Shown piece after piece: positions 18,807 to 27,080 of a stretch of 64,000 nt of DNA (its first letter is position 1; every line of letters starts with the position of its first letter). The DNA lies in NCBI GenBank assembly GCA_027485575.1, contig JAIXQU010000103.1, forward strand, positions 39,960-103,959, read 5' to 3'. Below the pieces are notes generated by a model, which saw only the letters and a program-made list of their open reading frames with translations, was not told the DNA's origin and searched no databases. This stretch comes from Cytophagaceae bacterium. Its GTDB lineage: Bacteria; Bacteroidota; Bacteroidia; Cytophagales; Flexibacteraceae. A program made the position numbers and the translations under genes.

Positions 18807-19547
18807 TCAAATCTTGTTTTTCAGAATGCTTTTCATTCCAATAAAAACCAGATCAGGGGCTACAAAATTGTAAGTATTAATCCGATGTGACAAATAATTA
18901 ACATCTCCGCCTGTTAAAACCAGTTTTACCCCTCCTTTCACTTCTTTTATGAACTCAGAATAATGGTATTCTATTTCTGCTTTCATTCCCATTAAAACCC
19001 CTGAGGCCAAACAAGAAAGTGTAGAGGTGCCAAATCTCCCAAGTAATTCACTTTCAGAGGATAATGGGAGATTTTCAGTATATTGGTGCATGGCTTTGAA
19101 TCTCATTGACATTCCGGGTGAAATTATTCCTCCTTTATGGTTTTTATCTATGTCTATAAAATCAATGGTCATACAAGTGCCCAATTGTACCACACAAATA
19201 TTTTCATTTTTGAATAATTCTATGGCCCCCTTAATTGAAGCTACTCTGTCTTTTCCCATATTTTCCGGATTATCATACGACCATTTTATTCCTTCTGCAT
19301 CTTTATAATGGAGATCAGAAATCCAGATTTTTGGGTACAACCTGGTAAGGACCTCTTTTGAGGCAGATTTTCCGGAAGATGATATTAAAGCAGCTTTGAA
19401 ATCTTTGTTTTCGAACCAGGAATAAAGTTGATTTTCATTTTCTTTATTAAATATCTCTTTTTCCATCAGATTTTCACCCTGAAAAACCGCAGCTTTGAAT
19501 TGTGTATTGCCAATATCAAGTAAAAGATATGACTCAGTATTGTCCAT
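18807..19547 (-). CDS. coaX: Type III pantothenate kinase
   Basis: Phosphorylates pantothenate, the first step from vitamin to CoA; ASKHA fold, cytosolic. The protein is 246 residues. Motif 1 LLDIGNTQFKAAV, the GKDRVASIKGA motif and GGIISPGMSMRFKAM match CoaX. One key position is odd: where the family reads DxGTAxT, this protein reads QLGTCMT, so Gln121 replaces the Asp thought to be the catalytic base. It heads a transcript with the outer membrane protein gene. Identity is firm, activity is uncertain. Confidence 0.88.
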   Translation of the reverse strand: MDNTESYLLLDIGNTQFKAAVFQGENLMEKEIFNKENENQLYSWFENKDFKAALISSSGKSASKEVLTRLYPKIWISDLHYKDAEGIKWSYDNPENMGKDRVASIKGAIELFKNENICVVQLGTCMTIDFIDIDKNHKGGIISPGMSMRFKAMHQYTENLPLSSESELLGRFGTSTLSCLASGVLMGMKAEIEYHYSEFIKEVKGGVKLVLTGGDVNYLSHRINTYNFVAPDLVFIGMKSILKNKI

Positions 19548-19563
19548 TATGTTTTTCTAATAA

Positions 19564-19593
19564 TTTGAAATAGGAAGGATTGACATATTTTTG
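19564..19593 (+). promoter_or_regulatory. Full Bacteroidota promoter of the solute-binding-like gene
   Basis: TTTG at 19564-19567 (-33), an 18-base spacer and TATTTTTG at 19586-19593 (-7). The ATG at 19598 begins five bases after the -7 box, so the transcript should be leaderless or nearly so. Confidence 0.75.
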
Positions 19594-19597
19594 CCCA

Positions 19598-20431
19598 ATG
19601 CAATTCAAAAGTACCATTTCCCTTGGAGGTGTTCCAGAACATTTTAATTTCCCCTGGAAGATTTGGATTAATCAAATGGATGTAAAACAGGAAGAATTCA
19701 ATTGGGTTTGGAATGACTTTCCTGGAGGTTCCGGAGCTATGATTCAATCTTTGGAATATGGTGAAATTGATGTTGCCATAGTACTGACCGAAGCACTAGC
19801 CAATGCAAAGATAAAAGGCTTGGATCTCATTCCATTGTCAACTTTTGTAAAAAGTCCTTTGGTATGGGGTATTTTTACATCTGCTGACAATCCAACAAAT
19901 AAAATAGGACCAATGGAAAACATGAAAATTGCCATTTCCAGATTTGGTTCAGGTTCAGAACTTATGGCCAAAGTGTTTGCCAGAGAAAGAAGCGAAATCC
20001 TCAATGAGTCAAATTTTGTTATCGTCAATAATTTAGAAGGAGGAAGGTTAGCCCTTCTGAATGGTGATGCGGATTTGTTTTTTTGGGAAAAATGGATGAC
20101 CAAACCTTTGGTTGACTCATCTGAGCTAAAGATGATTGGCGAAATTCCTACACCGTGGCCGTGTTTTTTGGCAGTTTGTAAGCCTAAATTTTATAACAAT
20201 GAATTGAAAATGAAGGCCTTTATGAATAATTATCTTAAAGTATTGGAAATTGCAAAAAGTCTTAAACAGGGTGAAGCTACCCATCGGGAATTGTCAAGAA
20301 ATTATGGTTTGAAACCGGATGACGCTAAAGAATGGCTTAGCAAAGTTGAATGGGCAAATGGTTGGGAAACACCTGCCCAACCCCTGGATTTGGCAACAGC
20401 TACCCTGCAGGAAATCTATTCTTTAAATTGA
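19598..20431 (+). CDS. Cytosolic solute-binding-like protein (type 2 PBP fold)
   Basis: A 277-residue protein resembling NMT1/ThiY-type periplasmic binding proteins: STISLGGVPEHFNFPW at the N-terminus, a SGAMIQSLEYGEIDVAIVLTE motif, then MKIAISRFGSGSELMA and NGDADLFFWEK. It has no signal peptide, so it should be cytosolic, and no transporter genes are adjacent. The start is ATG 19598, directly after the -7 box, not TTG 19580. Its end overlaps by 16 bases the end of a convergent HTH-only LysR gene. Free cytosolic PBP domains may sense metabolites; the ligand is unknown. Confidence 0.7.
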   Translation: MQFKSTISLGGVPEHFNFPWKIWINQMDVKQEEFNWVWNDFPGGSGAMIQSLEYGEIDVAIVLTEALANAKIKGLDLIPLSTFVKSPLVWGIFTSADNPTNKIGPMENMKIAISRFGSGSELMAKVFARERSEILNESNFVIVNNLEGGRLALLNGDADLFFWEKWMTKPLVDSSELKMIGEIPTPWPCFLAVCKPKFYNNELKMKAFMNNYLKVLEIAKSLKQGEATHRELSRNYGLKPDDAKEWLSKVEWANGWETPAQPLDLATATLQEIYSLN

Positions 20432-20721
20432 AAATGGTTTTTTCTTGATTTTGGGTCAACCGGATTTTTAAAAGGCGCAATTAATTCATTGACTTTAGCC
20501 AGAATATATTTGGCTTGGTTAATAACTTCTTTTCCCTGTTTGGTAGGAGTGATAGGTATGGAACCCTTAATAAATATTTCTACACCCAATTTCTCTTCAA
20601 CCAATTTGATTTGGTGACTAAGTGTACTTTGTTCTGCATGGCAGGATTCTGCACCTTTTGAATAGCTGCCATTTTCCGATACCGCTACTAAATATTCCAA
20701 TTGCCTTAGTGTGACGATCAT
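20416..20721 (-). CDS. LysR-type HTH protein lacking the effector domain
   Basis: Only 101 residues, against about 300 for LysR regulators. The winged HTH is complete: TLRQLEYLVAVSENGSYSKGA, then AEQSTLSHQIKLVEEKLGVEIF and TPTKQGKEVINQA, followed by the start of the linker helix and a polar tail. The effector (PBP-fold) domain is absent; the coding frame ends inside the 3' end of the convergent solute-binding-like gene. It could be a truncation remnant or a working DNA-binding protein that dimerises through the linker helix. Confidence 0.8.
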   Translation of the reverse strand: MIVTLRQLEYLVAVSENGSYSKGAESCHAEQSTLSHQIKLVEEKLGVEIFIKGSIPITPTKQGKEVINQAKYILAKVNELIAPFKNPVDPKSRKNHFQFKE

Positions 20722-20814
20722 GTATTTGATTTCGGCTTAAAAAATGGATACATCAACGATTCAAGGAATAGTCCTAAATAAAATAAAAAATCTATAATCT
20801 TAACTTAATTATTT

Positions 20815-21036
20815 CTACCTATCCCAAAAAGGGCTAACTTTTTTTCTATGGTAGCTTTTGATATTTAACCAGAAAGCAAGGGCAAGATAAATAACAATCG
20901 GGGAACCAATTGTTAAGAAGGAAATATAAATAAAATAAAGTCTAATACTACTGGTGCTCAACCCCATAGCATCGCCCAGCCATGTGCAAACCCCAAATGC
21001 TTTCCTTTCGATGAACGATTTAAACTGAATAACCAT
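20815..21036 (-). CDS. PspC domain protein
   Basis: A 73-residue membrane protein with the PspC pattern FGVCTWLGDAMGLSTSSIRL followed by a hydrophobic stretch (YFIYISFLTIGSPIVIYLAL). In other bacteria PspC domains sense membrane stress. No pspA or pspB is adjacent. It lies 93 bases from the LysR-like gene on the same strand and is transcribed first. Confidence 0.85.
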   Translation of the reverse strand: MVIQFKSFIERKAFGVCTWLGDAMGLSTSSIRLYFIYISFLTIGSPIVIYLALAFWLNIKSYHRKKVSPFWDR

Positions 21037-21103
21037 GGCTTAAATTTTTAATTAATATTGTTAGTTGATTAATAGCAAATTAGGTCATAAAGAATTGATG
21101 TTC

Positions 21104-21111
21104 TATTTTTG
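21104..21111 (+). promoter_or_regulatory. Bacteroidota -7 box of the OmpA/TPR lipoprotein gene
   Basis: TATTTTTG fits TAnnTTTG and lies 51 bases before ATG 21163. No convincing -33 TTTG is seen. Confidence 0.5.
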
Positions 21112-21162
21112 CCGCACTTTCAAACGTAAGAACAAAAAGTAAATTTACTGTAAACTCGCATT

Positions 21163-23001
21163 ATGTTTAACAAAAATATTTTGGCCCCTTCCATTTTAGC
21201 ATTGTTTTTACTTCAAGGATGTGCCTTGAACTCGATGTTAAAAAAAGCACAACAACAAAAACTAACCCTGGAACCAAGCCCTTTGGAATTGCATGGTGAT
21301 TCTGTGAAATTTAGTTTTTCAGCAGAGTTACCCATCAAAATGTTAAAAAAAGGTAAAGCATATACGCTAAGTTTTAATTACAAATATTCAGACCAGAAAT
21401 TACCTGTTGGTAACCTGAAATTCAATTATCTTGATTTTCCTGAACAAAAAACCCAGGCTCCAAAAATGAGTCGGAAATTTGCTTTTTCATACAAAAGCAA
21501 TTCGATGGATAAAGGCGATTTAATTCTCCAGGGTTCAGCCTCAAATCAAAATGATAAGGCAAAAATGTCGCCTGAGGTTAATTTTGCAAAAGGATTGATT
21601 TTGACTTCTCAACTGGTTCAGAATGAATTTTTAACCAGTCTGGCAGGACATGGATATAATCCACTTCCTGAGTACTATCCGGTTAACGTAAATTTTTATT
21701 TCGATCAAGGAAGTGCTGTTCTTAAGGTAAAGGGTCAGGAAGAAGATAAAAAGGGTAAGTCTAAAGCAAAGAAGTCTAAGAAAGTTGAGAAAAAGCCAAT
21801 GAATCAAATGGCTTTGGATGCTTACATTGCTTCCAGGAATGCTACAAAGACAGTGACAATTACAGGTATGCACTCACCGGAAGGTAGGGAAGTGAAAAAC
21901 ACTGAACTTTCTGACATGCGGGCAAAGGCCATTGAAAAATACTATAGAAGTATGATGAAAAGGCTAAATTATGGTACCAAAGCCGACTCAATTGAGTTTG
22001 TAACTAAAGCGTTGGTTCAGAACTGGCTTCCAATGAAAGATACTTTGGTTTCAGATACCTCTCTTACGAAAGATGAAAAAGCCGCAGTACTTGCAGTTAT
22101 TGATGGTCCCGGATCTTATGTAGAACAGGAGCAGGCATTGGAAAAACTTCCATGTTTTCCAAAGTTGTTGTTCAATATATATCCAAAATTACGATTGGGC
22201 CAAACCGAAATATTGACACTCAAACCAAAGAAAACTGAATCTCAGATTTCTGCTTTGGCAAAAGCAATATCTGAAGGAGGAAATGCGAGCGATACATTGA
22301 GCGACAAAGAGCTAAGCTTTGCCGCTACACTAACTCCGATTTTGTCTGAAAAGGAAGCCATTTATACCGCAGCAACCAAGAAAAATGATAGCTGGCAGGC
22401 CCACAACAATCTGGGAGCTGTAAGATTAGAAATGGCTAAAAAATCAACTGGTGAACAAAGAACAGCCTTAGTTGACAAAGCAATAACAAATCTTGAAATA
22501 TCACGGGCAAGAATGGAAACCCCGGAAGTATATGCCAATCTGGCCACAGCCTATCTTATGAAAGGAAATATGGAAAAAATTGACGAATGTTTTTCCAAAT
22601 CACAAGGCTTGAGTGGTAATAGCGAGGCAAAAAGAATTACGAATTCAGTGAAAGGAATAGTTGACATGAAAAGAGGAAATTATACATCTTCTTTAAATAT
22701 GTTTGCAAATGGAGTTGATGAGCCAACGACCAATTTTAATAAAGGCTTAGCTCAAATCCTGAAGAAAGATTGGTCTGGAGGGTATTCTACCCTTGAGGAA
22801 TTGGCCGCAACAGGATCAACCAATGCACTGGTATTTTATGTTCAGGCTGTAGCGGCTGCAAGACAAAACAAAGAAACTGAGCTAGGTGCAAAATTAAAGA
22901 AAGCAGTTACTCTTGATTCTTCTCTGAAATCCAAAGCGCTGAATGATTTGGAGTTTCTTAATTTTTATTCAAAAGCCTCCTTTAAAGGAGCGATTGAATA
23001 A
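21163..23001 (+). CDS. Outer membrane lipoprotein with OmpA-like and TPR regions
   Basis: A 612-residue lipoprotein: signal with lipobox LLQGC, then a beta-rich domain (residues 30-175), an OmpA-like region (NVNFYFDQGSAVLK, then TITGMHSPEGREVKNTELSDMRA around residues 185-270) interrupted by a Lys-rich stretch (KKGKSKAKKSKKVEKK), and four or more TPR-like units from about residue 400. OmpA domains bind peptidoglycan, so it may tie the outer membrane to the wall and scaffold other proteins. The layout recalls envelope proteins linked to T9SS, but no named member is recognised. Monocistronic, closed by a terminator. Confidence 0.75.
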   Translation: MFNKNILAPSILALFLLQGCALNSMLKKAQQQKLTLEPSPLELHGDSVKFSFSAELPIKMLKKGKAYTLSFNYKYSDQKLPVGNLKFNYLDFPEQKTQAPKMSRKFAFSYKSNSMDKGDLILQGSASNQNDKAKMSPEVNFAKGLILTSQLVQNEFLTSLAGHGYNPLPEYYPVNVNFYFDQGSAVLKVKGQEEDKKGKSKAKKSKKVEKKPMNQMALDAYIASRNATKTVTITGMHSPEGREVKNTELSDMRAKAIEKYYRSMMKRLNYGTKADSIEFVTKALVQNWLPMKDTLVSDTSLTKDEKAAVLAVIDGPGSYVEQEQALEKLPCFPKLLFNIYPKLRLGQTEILTLKPKKTESQISALAKAISEGGNASDTLSDKELSFAATLTPILSEKEAIYTAATKKNDSWQAHNNLGAVRLEMAKKSTGEQRTALVDKAITNLEISRARMETPEVYANLATAYLMKGNMEKIDECFSKSQGLSGNSEAKRITNSVKGIVDMKRGNYTSSLNMFANGVDEPTTNFNKGLAQILKKDWSGGYSTLEELAATGSTNALVFYVQAVAAARQNKETELGAKLKKAVTLDSSLKSKALNDLEFLNFYSKASFKGAIE

Positions 23002-23024
23002 TTCTCTGGTAAATGGCTTTAATC

Positions 23025-23069
23025 CAGGATATTCTTGAAAAACTTTTTAAGAATATCCTGATTTTATTT
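23025..23069 (+). terminator. Intrinsic terminator after the lipoprotein gene
   Basis: Perfect 12-bp stem (23025-23036 with 23049-23060), 12-base loop and a T-rich tail (ATTTTATTT), upstream of ispH. Confidence 0.85.
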
Positions 23070-23086
23070 AAAATGTAGTGTGTTTT

Positions 23087-23983
23087 ATGAATGTAGTCAT
23101 AGACAAAAATTCTGGTTATTGTTTTGGTGTTGAATATGCCATTGAAATGGCTGAGAATGAGTTGAACCAAAGTGGTCAACTATATTGTCTTGGTGACATA
23201 GTTCATAACTCAATGGAGGTTAACCGACTTGAAGAGAAGGGTTTAGAGGTCATTGACCACGAGAAACTAAAGAACTTGCATGATTGCAAAGTCTTGATTC
23301 GGGCACATGGTGAGCCTCCGGATACCTATAAAATAGCCATTGAAAACAATATTGAACTTATTGATGCTTCTTGTCCTGTTGTGTTAAAACTGCAGAATCG
23401 GGTAAAAAATGAATTTGATAAGGTGGAGGCAAAAGGAGGGCAAATGATAATTTATGGACAAAAAGGCCATGCAGAAATAATTGGACTTAATGGCCAAATT
23501 GGAAATAAAGCAACCATCATTACAACTGAAGAGGAACTGAATGCAATAGATTTTTCAAAGCCAATTTCCTTGTTTAGCCAAACCACAAAAAGCACAGCTG
23601 GTTTTCAAAGAATTAAATCCAACATCGAGCAGAAAATTTTAGAGGCAAATTCAGAGGCAGAACTTGGTGAAATTTTTGATGCCAATGATAGTATATGCAG
23701 GCAGGTTAGCAATAGAGAACCTCAACTAACAGTTTTTGCCCGGAATTTTGATGTAGTTCTTTTTGTGAGTGGAAAAAAAAGTTCCAATGGAAAAGCTCTT
23801 TTTTCGGTTTGTAAGAATCTCAATGAAAATAGCTATTTTATTGAAAATGAGACTGAAATAGATCCAGAATGGTTAAAAGGATTTTCCTCAGTTGGGATTT
23901 GTGGAGCAACTTCAACACCTATGTGGCTTATGGAACAGGTAGCCAGAAAAGTTGAGGATTTAAGTTTGACCACGTCTTTATAG
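23087..23983 (+). CDS. ispH: 4-hydroxy-3-methylbut-2-enyl diphosphate reductase
   Basis: Last MEP-pathway enzyme, reducing HMBPP to IPP and DMAPP with a [4Fe-4S] cluster. The protein is 298 residues from ATG 23087 (a GTG at 23078 would add three residues). Cluster cysteines are Cys12 in SGYCFGV, one in IDASCPVV and one in SICRQVSNRE; a C-terminal GICGATSTPMWLMEQV completes the active site. Other signatures are GDIVHNSMEVNRL and IRAHGEPP. tsaD follows after 18 bases, probably on the same transcript. ispG at 9353 supplies its substrate. Confidence 0.96.
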   Translation: MNVVIDKNSGYCFGVEYAIEMAENELNQSGQLYCLGDIVHNSMEVNRLEEKGLEVIDHEKLKNLHDCKVLIRAHGEPPDTYKIAIENNIELIDASCPVVLKLQNRVKNEFDKVEAKGGQMIIYGQKGHAEIIGLNGQIGNKATIITTEEELNAIDFSKPISLFSQTTKSTAGFQRIKSNIEQKILEANSEAELGEIFDANDSICRQVSNREPQLTVFARNFDVVLFVSGKKSSNGKALFSVCKNLNENSYFIENETEIDPEWLKGFSSVGICGATSTPMWLMEQVARKVEDLSLTTSL

Positions 23984-24001
23984 ACACTTTCTCAAAATCA
24001 G

Positions 24002-24997
24002 GTGAATTTATTGGCAATTGAATCCTCTTGTGATGATACTTCGGTTTCAATTCTAAAAGATGGCAATCCGATTTCAAATGTTGTTTCAAGTCAGGTTATT
24101 CATTCCAATTTTGGAGGGGTTGTACCTGAGATGGCTTCAAGAGAGCATCAAAAAAACATAATACATGTAACTAAACTGGCATTGGATCAATCTGGGATTG
24201 ATTTGTTGGCTATCGATGCCATTGCCTTTACCAATGGGCCAGGTTTGCCAGGCTCTCTCATGGTTGGTTCTTCCTTTGCAAAAGGACTTTCATTGGGATT
24301 AAATATTCCTTTGATTGCTGTTAACCATATGGAAGCCCATATTTTAGCTTTGTTACTGGGCGAAAAAAATCCAGACTTCCCTTTCCTTTGTTTGGTTGTT
24401 TCAGGCGGCCATACAATGGTTGTGAAAGTAGACGATTGGAACAGGATGGAAGTATTAGGAAGTACGAGAGACGATGCTGTTGGAGAGGCTTTTGATAAAT
24501 GTGCCAAACTTCTGGGATTTGATTATCCTGGAGGCAGGCAAATAGATGAAACTGCAAAACAAGGAAATCCAAATGCTTTTGATTTTCCTATTGCCCAAAT
24601 GCCTGGATATCAGTTTTCTTATTCCGGTGTAAAAACTTCGTTTCTATACTTTTTGAAAGAAAAGGGACCCGATTTTATCCAGAAAAATTTGGCTGATGTT
24701 TGTGCATCTATTCAAAAGGCTCTATTGGCCCCATTGTTCATTAAAACCAAAATGGCGATGACAGAATTGGGTATAAATCAAATTGGGATTACGGGTGGAG
24801 TTGCTGCAAATTCTGCTCTGCGGGAAGGTTTTAAAGAATTGGCTGAGAAAAACAGGTGGATTCTTTATGTTCCTGATTTTCAATATTGTACAGACAATGC
24901 TGCAATGATTGGAAAGGCTGCCATGTTTAAATGGCAGGCAAAGGATTTCTGTAAATTTGATTTACAAACAGAACCGAGATTGAAAATAGGCCAATAA
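24002..24997 (+). CDS. tsaD: tRNA threonylcarbamoyladenosine synthase subunit TsaD
   Basis: Transfers the threonylcarbamoyl group to A37 of ANN-decoding tRNAs with TsaB and TsaE. The 331 residues show LLAIESSCDDTSVSIL, the metal-binding HMEAH motif (NHMEAHILALL), VSGGHTMVV and the C-terminal FQYCTDNAAMIG. The start is read as GTG at 24002, giving the family N-terminus MNLLAIESS. It overlaps nothing and is separated by four bases from the stop of the convergent serB-serA gene. Confidence 0.95.
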   Translation: MNLLAIESSCDDTSVSILKDGNPISNVVSSQVIHSNFGGVVPEMASREHQKNIIHVTKLALDQSGIDLLAIDAIAFTNGPGLPGSLMVGSSFAKGLSLGLNIPLIAVNHMEAHILALLLGEKNPDFPFLCLVVSGGHTMVVKVDDWNRMEVLGSTRDDAVGEAFDKCAKLLGFDYPGGRQIDETAKQGNPNAFDFPIAQMPGYQFSYSGVKTSFLYFLKEKGPDFIQKNLADVCASIQKALLAPLFIKTKMAMTELGINQIGITGGVAANSALREGFKELAEKNRWILYVPDFQYCTDNAAMIGKAAMFKWQAKDFCKFDLQTEPRLKIGQ

Positions 24998-25001
24998 CCT
25001 C

Positions 25002-26897
25002 TTAATAAAGTACTCTAAACTTAATTGTACTTTCGATTGCCCTTAATTCCTTGATAACCTCCTTATTATATTCCTTATCAATGTCGGTAATCACGTAACC
25101 AATATGTGCATTCGTTTTCAAATACTGACCCACAATATTGATTTGATTGTTGGCCAGGATCAAATTGATTCTTGCCAGAATTCCCGGTATGTTTTCATGA
25201 CAATGGATAAGCCTATGTGCATTTGCTAGTTCCGGAAGTTGGATTTCCGGAAAATTAACACTCATATATGTACTCCCTGTATTGATGTATTCAATCATTT
25301 TATTGGGCACATAATCTGCAATGTTGTATTGGGCTTCCTCAGTACTACCACCTATGTGGGGAGAAAGCAACACATTGGATAAACCTTGCATTTCTGAATA
25401 AAAAGGGTCGTTGTTAGTCTTTGGTTCTTCAGGAAAAACATCCAAACCGGCACCCCTCACCTTTCCACTTTTTATTGCATTGGCCAAGGCTTGTACATCC
25501 ACCAGGTGGCCCCTTGCAAGGTTTAGAAATACAACTCCATCTTTCATTCTTGCGAATTGTTTTTCTCCAATCAGGTTGGCATTGGATTTCCTACCATCCG
25601 CATGGATGGTTAAAATATCTGCAATTTCCAGTAACTGATTTAGGCTTTGACATTTATGGGCATTTCCAAGCGCCAGCTTATCAACAATATCATAAAAATA
25701 GACCTGCATACCCAGTGCCTCAGCAATTACACCAAGCTGAGTTCCAATATTTCCATATCCAATAATTCCCAGCTTTTTACCCCTAACTTCATAGCTTTGT
25801 TTTGCACTCTTATCCCATTTTCCCTGGTGCATTTCATTGCTTTTTTCAACGATTTTTCGCGTTAACAAAATCATTTCTCCAACGGCAAGTTCTACGACTG
25901 AGCGGGTATTGGAGTAGGGCGCATTGAAGACGGATATGCCCTTTTTAAGGCAGGTTTCAAGGTCGATTTGGTTGGTTCCAATACAAAATGCGCCAACTGA
26001 AATTAACTTATTGGCATTTTCTAAAACTTTTGCAGTAAGCATGGTTTTAGATCGGATTCCCAGAATGGAAACATTTTTTATTTTTTCACAAAGTTCATCC
26101 TCATCTAATCCTCCGGCTATTGAATCTACCTGATATCCTTCAGATTTAAACAACTCAACCGCATGGGGATGAATATTTTCTAAAAGCAAAACGGAAATTC
26201 TACTTTTTGGATAGCTTACATTCATTGGAAGTCTGTTGTCATACAGAAATTCATCTAAAGTAGCTGATTTATGGTCTGCCATCGAAATGACAATATCTCT
26301 TTCTACATTTTCAGTAAAGGCGAAAAACTTGTTAGCCAATCCAGCTTCTCTTATTTCGTAATCTGTATAGCCGTCTCCTAAAACATAAACCTCACCTGGC
26401 AGTTGCAGTTCCTTCAATAATTTCACTTTTCCCTTGTCCTGACTTAAATAGTTTTCCTCATCAAAACCAATTATTCTCCCTTCTTCATCAAAAATAAAAG
26501 TATTGGCATACACGTTTTCTTTGTCTATCCCGAATTCTGCAACAATAGGAACGATAAACTCCTTAAAGCCTGAAGAAACAATCCGGATTTGATCGCTAAA
26601 AGTGATGAAGAATTCCTTGTTCCTGATAAATGAATCTGACACCTTTCCCTTTAGAACCAGAACCAGGTCGTTCAAATTCTTTTTATTGGCGTCCAGAAGT
26701 GAAACCCGCTTTCTTAAAGATTCAGAAAAAGAAATTTCACCAGCCATGGCCAGCTCAGTAGTTTCTTTAATGATGTCCAAAACTTTGGAAGCGTTTCCTG
26801 TTCCTGAAAGTGAAATTTTGACCAACTCATCCAGGGCTTCTACTTGAGTAAAAGTACTATCAAAGTCTATAATGAAGTATTTGTTGAAATCTTTCAA
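25002..26897 (-). CDS. Phosphoserine phosphatase / phosphoglycerate dehydrogenase fusion
   Basis: A 631-residue bifunctional protein for serine synthesis. Residues 1-220 are a SerB-type HAD domain: nucleophile motif IIDFDST (Asp11, Asp13), IVSSGFKEF, and VLGDGYTDYEI. Residues about 233-545 are a SerA domain: GAFCIGTNQID, NAD motif GIIGYGNIGTQLG, LNLARGHLVD, GLDVFPEEP and LSPHIGGSTEEAQ. The last 80 residues are an ACT domain, where serine may bind. It would carry the first and third steps of the phosphoserine pathway; serC is not in the window. The start is TTG 26897, since no upstream in-frame ATG exists. Confidence 0.92.
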   Translation of the reverse strand: MKDFNKYFIIDFDSTFTQVEALDELVKISLSGTGNASKVLDIIKETTELAMAGEISFSESLRKRVSLLDANKKNLNDLVLVLKGKVSDSFIRNKEFFITFSDQIRIVSSGFKEFIVPIVAEFGIDKENVYANTFIFDEEGRIIGFDEENYLSQDKGKVKLLKELQLPGEVYVLGDGYTDYEIREAGLANKFFAFTENVERDIVISMADHKSATLDEFLYDNRLPMNVSYPKSRISVLLLENIHPHAVELFKSEGYQVDSIAGGLDEDELCEKIKNVSILGIRSKTMLTAKVLENANKLISVGAFCIGTNQIDLETCLKKGISVFNAPYSNTRSVVELAVGEMILLTRKIVEKSNEMHQGKWDKSAKQSYEVRGKKLGIIGYGNIGTQLGVIAEALGMQVYFYDIVDKLALGNAHKCQSLNQLLEIADILTIHADGRKSNANLIGEKQFARMKDGVVFLNLARGHLVDVQALANAIKSGKVRGAGLDVFPEEPKTNNDPFYSEMQGLSNVLLSPHIGGSTEEAQYNIADYVPNKMIEYINTGSTYMSVNFPEIQLPELANAHRLIHCHENIPGILARINLILANNQINIVGQYLKTNAHIGYVITDIDKEYNKEVIKELRAIESTIKFRVLY

Positions 26898-27080
26898 AAG
26901 CTATTTAAGCTAAAATTAACGCAAAAAAGACTGAAAAATCCAAGAAAAACTCCTGGCTGACCTATCTTTTTACACGATACAAAGCTATCGCTTTAGCATT
27001 CAAACTGCAAGGAAGTATGTAATCTTATCGGTTCAGACAAAAAGAAAATGTAGAAAGGAAGTTCTTGAATTTCTTTTTGA

